Source: Ianthella basta
Taxonomy: Eukaryota > Porifera > Demospongiae > Verongiida > Ianthellidae
Assembly (NCBI GenBank): GCA_964019415.1
Contig: OZ025872.1
Location: forward strand, 8,244,322-8,308,321
Length of the DNA: 64,000 nucleotides
Direction of reading: 5' to 3'
Position 1 is the stretch's first letter. Every line of letters starts with the position of its first letter. The notes below the pieces were generated by a model. That model was not told the origin of the DNA. It ran no database searches and was given only the letters and a program-made list of their open reading frames with translations. A program made the translations under genes and the position numbers. This document shows positions 58,921 to 64,000 of the stretch, piece by piece.

Positions 58921-60466
58921 CATACACTGTATACATGATGCTAGGGACAAGTGACATACCAATTTTAAATGCATCACACGGCCATCTGTTTGGTATGTGT
59001 CAGCGATTAATTATTTGCAGCTTTTTCGGCGCAATGGAATGTGATGCGTGTACGTAGCTACTTGGTTACTTTGATTTCGCCACGATCTTCTACATGATAT
59101 ATGGATTTAATTAGCTCATAAGCAAGGCCTGACATGTAGTTGAGTGACTTATCGTGATCTAATTGGACTGGACCCATGCATCAAATTGAAATGCATGCAA
59201 GTGATCCTGTGTATAGAACATATGCACCTATAGCTATATACATGCATGCATGATCATTTGCAAGCTATATAGAGTTCATTATAATAACTATTATGAAAGC
59301 TAGGGCCAGGTGTATGTATAAATAACTACAATCGCTTTCAGCTGTCATGGAGCCACTTAGGATACATGCAGCTATACAGTCTTAGCACTACATTATACGT
59401 ATGCATACAAGTGATGACAAAATCGTCTCTTCCCTACATGCATATGCATGCACTGTAATTATTATATATACACATACTGAATGCTGTGCTAGCTCTGCAA
59501 GTTCCGTGGCCATGGTCCATATATATGGCCCATATAATTATATACAAGTATTGTAGGTGAGTAATAAAGCCATAGCCATAATTATGCAAACAATTGCAAA
59601 GGTCGCAAACCTAATTAATTGACCTTGTGAACCTTAGCTTGCGGTACATATACTGTATGCATGCAAGCTTTCACAAGACGTATACTTAGTGAATGCCTAA
59701 TTGCCAGAGGATTTACTTTCACCATAGCTGCTTCATCTGTATCTCGTGTGAACAACTTAGTGTTTCTTGAGCAAGCTAGAACTGGGGGCTGGGTCTGGGG
59801 GGATGTAATACCCATGCACCCCAATAACTCTTGAGCCAGCCGGAAGCAGTGGCTATATATATAGGCCTGACTGGCTTAGCCCCCCCCCCCCCCCCCCCCC
59901 CCCCTCCTCCCAACTGTGCCATGTTTCTGAACTTCCAATGTCCACTAGCCACTTAATGGCTTCCATTTCCTATTTATGCTGGCCCTCATACATGCATGTA
60001 AAAGAAATATCATTCCTCCAGCTACAGGTTTTCAAGAAATTAATGATTGATGCATGCACGTACGCAATGGTAATATTTGAGGCATTTTGGTAGATTTCAG
60101 CTGACATGTCTTTGCTGAGCGCTCAAGATCTACCACAACAACGAATATCGGGAAACGAAGGGGACTTTGTCACTATGCATGGCGGAACCAATACGGCAGC
60201 CATTTTCTGCCGTTTTTGGCCCGGCGGAACCATTTCACATAACACCAGCACATAAATAGGAAGAAGAATCAGATGCCACGCAATGCAATAGCTAAGATTC
60301 CATACACAGTGAAGCACACGTGTTGAAATTTTCGCACACATACAGTACAATCCATTCCTCTCCTACACCTTGCTCAGCACAGCACTATACAAATGTGGGG
60401 CCGGCGTAATCTAGCTAGATATGTACATAGCCTATGCAATACAGAAGGTTTTCAATTCCATATATG
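58921..60466. other. Intergenic region
   Basis: AT-rich with many TGCATGCA-type short palindromes and a run of about 24 C at 59880-59904. No gene, RNA or element is supported. The right part should contain the 3' UTR of the VWA5A-like gene. Confidence 0.5.
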
Positions 60467-63400
60467 TCAAACCACTTTCTCTGCCTTCTCCTGAAAGACC
60501 TCAGGAGAGTACCCCTCAGGAACATGTTGACACAACCACTCACTGGCCTTCACAGCAAGCAGCTCCCACTCGTCCTTCCTCTCCAGGTGCCTCTTCTCCA
60601 GGTAGCACAACACCAGTGCAGTGGCCCACACAAGCTCAACCTCATCCTTGCATGGACTGGCAGGGCAGGCAGTCTTGAGCTCCTCCACACTGCGGCCCAG
60701 GATGTCAGCTAGTTCTGTAGTCAGAGTCCACGCTCCAGATGCTAGCTGGAGGCTGATGATGAGGGAGAGAGCTGGCTTGTCGGGTTTGGGCAGCGACAGA
60801 GTTGGAGCTGATTCGACTTCTGCACTACCTCGAATCTGGGAATTGGCAGTGCTTCTAGATCTGGTGCTTGTATGTGGGGCTGAAGACCTGGACGACATAC
60901 AGCCACCGCTGTGAGATTTCGAATGAGCAGAATCTGAATAAAGGTGAGAAATCATGAGGATGACTGTATAATAGCTTAACATCATGTACACATGCACTGG
61001 AGATCACTGCTATGTTTGCCATTTAAGCCAACAGAAAAATGCTGAGATAATTAACACATTGGGACAATCTTGTCCACACAATATGCAAGAGCTTATAGTT
61101 AGACTGACTCACTGACAAGGTCAAATGATGCAGAATCCAAACACATGTACTGATAACTCCTGTCCTGCAATGGAGCAATGTTGGCAGAAAGTGAACGGAA
61201 TCTTTCCATTGGAGGCGTAGCCACCACGTCCCAGGTCTGCAGGCTCCCCTTAACAGGCTCCTTCTGCTCCTCATCAATAGCAATGAAGGCAGTGTATTTG
61301 GAGATTACACTGCACTCACAACTCAGCTTCACCACCTCCTCCTTCACATCCCTCCCACAAGGTCCCTCCTGCAGCAGTAGGTCTTTGATGAAGGCCTTAC
61401 CTGCGAGATGGTGGATGGTGGGGATGGTGTGAGGGAGTGCCATGTTCACATCAGGAGGCCTTAACTCTAGCTCAAGAGTGTGTTTGATAGTCTCTCCTTG
61501 GAGTTCTCCTTCGAGAGTCACTGTTCCCTTGCCCCCACTAGCAGCCGCCTCACTACTGCTCTCCAAGATGGCATACACAATGGTACGATCCCCAATGAAG
61601 ATGGGCGGGACCAAGGCTGGGGCATGTCTGACACTGTACCCCGGAGGGAGGTCAAAGGAAACAGTTGCACCAGTCACTGCTGGCTGCATGGCGTGCTTCA
61701 GGGAGCGAATAACCTACATGTTGGGGAGGGGGGAGGCAAACATCTCCTTTAGAATGCATATGCACAAACACATGTACATAATAAATTTTGCAATTTGTGG
61801 TTGTGTTGCAGTGGTGCAAGTATAGTCAAGAGGGAACAGACAGGCTAGTTGACGAATGAATCCGAAAGGTTGTTATATTTGTATGTAGATTTAATGGATA
61901 GTGGAGATATTAACTAGGGCACAGAGCAGCATCTGGTTTGCTGATGCCTAGTCTGGCCCGCTGTCTTCCACGTCCTGTCCCTATTTGTGTGTGGAGTCTA
62001 GCAGAAATGTAAATACTGTACATCTTCTAATTATTCGTCAGGGCAAGATTCCCAGAAGCAATGTCATCTATAAATTGGCCGGCTAGTTGAACATGACGAA
62101 TAAATAGAAGAATATGACAAACGAATAAAAGTTGCTGAAGGCCATATATATTTGGCAAATGGCCGCTTTTAGCGGTGAGTTGGGAACCCGGCGTTGGCAA
62201 TCTAGTCACTTTTGAAAGGCACATCGGTGAGTTACACCGCAGTAAGTCACTGTATGGACAGCAAGAGGGCTATCAGGCAGACAAAGAGAACGTAACCCGT
62301 GCAACTCTTCCTCCATCCAGAATGGCTTAAGCTATGAACAAGGGACAACGAAGGTGATGTTACAATAGAATACTATCATAATGACGGCGAATTGGAAGAA
62401 TGATGTGGAATTAGAAGACGGTGAATTTTGTTGGAGAGTTAGAAGAAAACCGCACTTTTCATACAGATGATAAAAGTTGGAAGGACAAACAATAGAAGAT
62501 ACGTATATGGTACCACACTTAGCAAATGGTGATCGAAACAATGGCGGATGAAGGATTTTGGTGAATTCCGGTAATTAGGAGTGCAGATGCACCAATGATG
62601 CAGACACACAAGGAAGTTGATTGGCATATATATGTATCATTCAGAATATCTTCCACAAAGCTGTTCCTCAAAGGCGAAGTGCTGCACACATTTCATGCAC
62701 TCGTTACTAGGGAAAACACAGCCACCCGATAGGCTGTCCTTGAGGTTGATGGGCTCCACAGACAGCGTTGTACATCCAATTGACACAGTATTCATGCTTT
62801 CCTTGCAGCTTCTGCTCCTGCTCTCAGCCTCAAATAAGAGCCCAACTCAATAACTACTGGTGTGAAATCATTAGCTGCAAGCTGATTGGTCAAGGCGAGG
62901 TGTGACATTTACATTTACTGCTAGGCCATAAATTCTCTCCTATAAGGCAGTAGGGCAGCAGACTAGATCAACCAAGTGATTCCATATTGTTGGATGCACC
63001 CTCAATATCCAAGACCCAACTGCTTTACAATGCCTGTACGTACATGTCCTAACACACAAAGTGAGCTTAAACAAGCAAATACACGTATGCGATGCCTTAT
63101 GAAAGGAAGGAAAAATAGGAGACAACTAAAAAAGGGTATATGCGTATGTGCAGTACAAAGCATGGACTGCAAATGTGACATCTAATGTAGGTCACATGAC
63201 TCCCAGCAGAAGTTAGGCATTTCTGTTTAGTCAAAATGGGTCTCAATGAAATTGTTGCTGTTATCCACACATTTCATGTGAAGGAATACGTTAGAGGTAT
63301 CTGCTTAGTCAAAATGGGAAAACTCAATGTCCTTAAGTGCTGTTTCTCATTCGCTACTAAGTTGCACTGTCCCATCTACGTATAAGCACTCTTACCTTTG

Positions 63401-64000
63401 GCTGCATGCGCTCTCCACTAGTGACAAACTCTGCAGTACCCCGGCCAGCCTCTGCAATGCCCTTCACCAGGTGAGTGGAGACACCAGAACCAATACCAAA
63501 GGAGAAGCACCTACAGAGTGGTGTACATGCAGTGGTAGAATGTTAACACATTGCTGCATGCAAGAATGTGGGGACACACTCGCAGACTTAGCTACATGGC
63601 TCCCATTTAGCGGTTGAACTAACAGGAGTGAACTAGAACTGTGCCCCCGTCCGCACTGGAGACACCAGCCTTATCTCCCCAGTCACAAGGTCCCTTGGTG
63701 CAGTAGGGATACTCATCTATATATGGGCTTGCAAGACCCATGAGATGAGAGAGGTGGGGTATGGCCTGCCCTGGACGCTAGCCTTGTGTAGCTGCGCCCC
63801 ACTTTGCATCATTCCTAACATGACATCATTGATAGGCTAGAAGGGGTTAATCTTGGTGGGATAAAATGCAGTTGCTGTGAAAATAATGTTATTCATACTG
63901 TGTCACATGTTCTAGCCCAGAACAATGTAAAGTTGGATCCCTCCCCAAAGCAGACAATCAGTGCACGCATGGAATGGAGGCTACTGTATGTTTATTTTAC
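60467..64000 (-). CDS. VWA5A-like protein (von Willebrand A domain), C-terminal exons, runs off window
   Basis: Three phase-compatible exons (complement): 63510-63396, 61713-61113 and 60933-60467. The first encodes the end of the VWA domain (CFSFGIGSGVSTHLVKGIA, GTAEFVTSGERMQPK), which in VWA5A/BCSC-1 proteins is followed by a conserved VIRSLKHAMQPAVTG-type segment, seen here at the start of the next exon. The 601-nt exon continues with DLPPGYSVRHAPALVPPIFI and the post-VWA beta-rich region. The last exon has a Ser/Arg-rich linker and the typical C-terminal helical motif (IISLQLASGAWTLTTELADI, VWATALVLCYLE, DEWELLAVKASEWL) before TAA. The VIT domain and most of the VWA domain lie beyond the right edge. 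Cellular role in the family is poorly defined (tumour-suppressor candidate in mammals). Confidence 0.85.
61714..63395. other. Intron of the VWA5A-like gene
   Basis: About 1.7 kb. Short open frames here (for example 62617-62853, +) have no splice or family support. GAATTAGAAGA/GGTGAATT-like segments recur near 62390-62430 and 62560. No element was identified. Confidence 0.45.
63511..64000. other. Intronic sequence to the window edge
   Basis: Inferred intron upstream of the VWA exon; no further VWA-type exon is recognisable before base 64000. Confidence 0.4.

Overview
The window is animal nuclear DNA. Coding exons are short and split by canonical GT-AG introns, the families are metazoan (BRSK/SAD kinase, tetraspanin, NDR-type kinase, kinesin-8, VWA5A-like protein, and a CARD-NACHT-LRR NOD-like receptor), and long (CA)n/(TG)n tracts are common. 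NLRs of this layout and compact introns fit an early-branching marine invertebrate such as a sponge or cnidarian. That is an inference; the sequence alone does not settle the species. Gene structures were built by hand from reading frames, splice signals and intron phase, and every junction given in an exon list keeps phase.

Layout. 0.2-3.1 kb (+): C-terminal exons of a pogo/Tigger-type transposase-like gene, part of it tandemly duplicated, ending in a PHD-like zinc-finger exon. 4.0-6.4 kb: a large inverted-repeat (foldback) block. 6.6-10.3 kb (-): a three-exon gene joining a CARD to an unrecognised 450-residue region. 11.6-12.5 kb (-): C-terminal half of a tetraspanin. 13.8 kb (-): a lone NDR/STK38-like kinase exon. 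15.1-15.7 kb (+): broken kinesin-8 motor fragment. 18.1-28.0 kb (-): a 13-exon NLR (membrane anchor, QGQQ repeats, CARD, NACHT, LRRs). 28.8-29.5 kb (+): second kinesin-8 fragment. 31.2-54.7 kb (-): a complete 22-exon BRSK kinase of 742 residues. 55.4-58.9 kb (+): a divergently transcribed gene for a 120-residue acidic nuclear-type protein. 60.5 kb to the right edge (-): C-terminal exons of a VWA5A-like protein.

Two themes connect the region. First, segmental duplication: the CARD exon with its flanks, and the kinesin-8 fragment with its flanks, each occur twice, so an NLR and an unrelated gene share a nearly identical phase 1-1 CARD exon. Second, several short intronic insertions carry the conserved core of the hammerhead ribozyme (CUGANGA, stem II, GAAAC). 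At least three sequence families are present, most insertions are near-perfect palindromes of 203-230 bp, and five are flanked by 12-14 bp target-site duplications. Hammerheads of this minimal kind are known from Penelope-like retroelements, but no reverse transcriptase is visible here. This is the most unusual content of the window.
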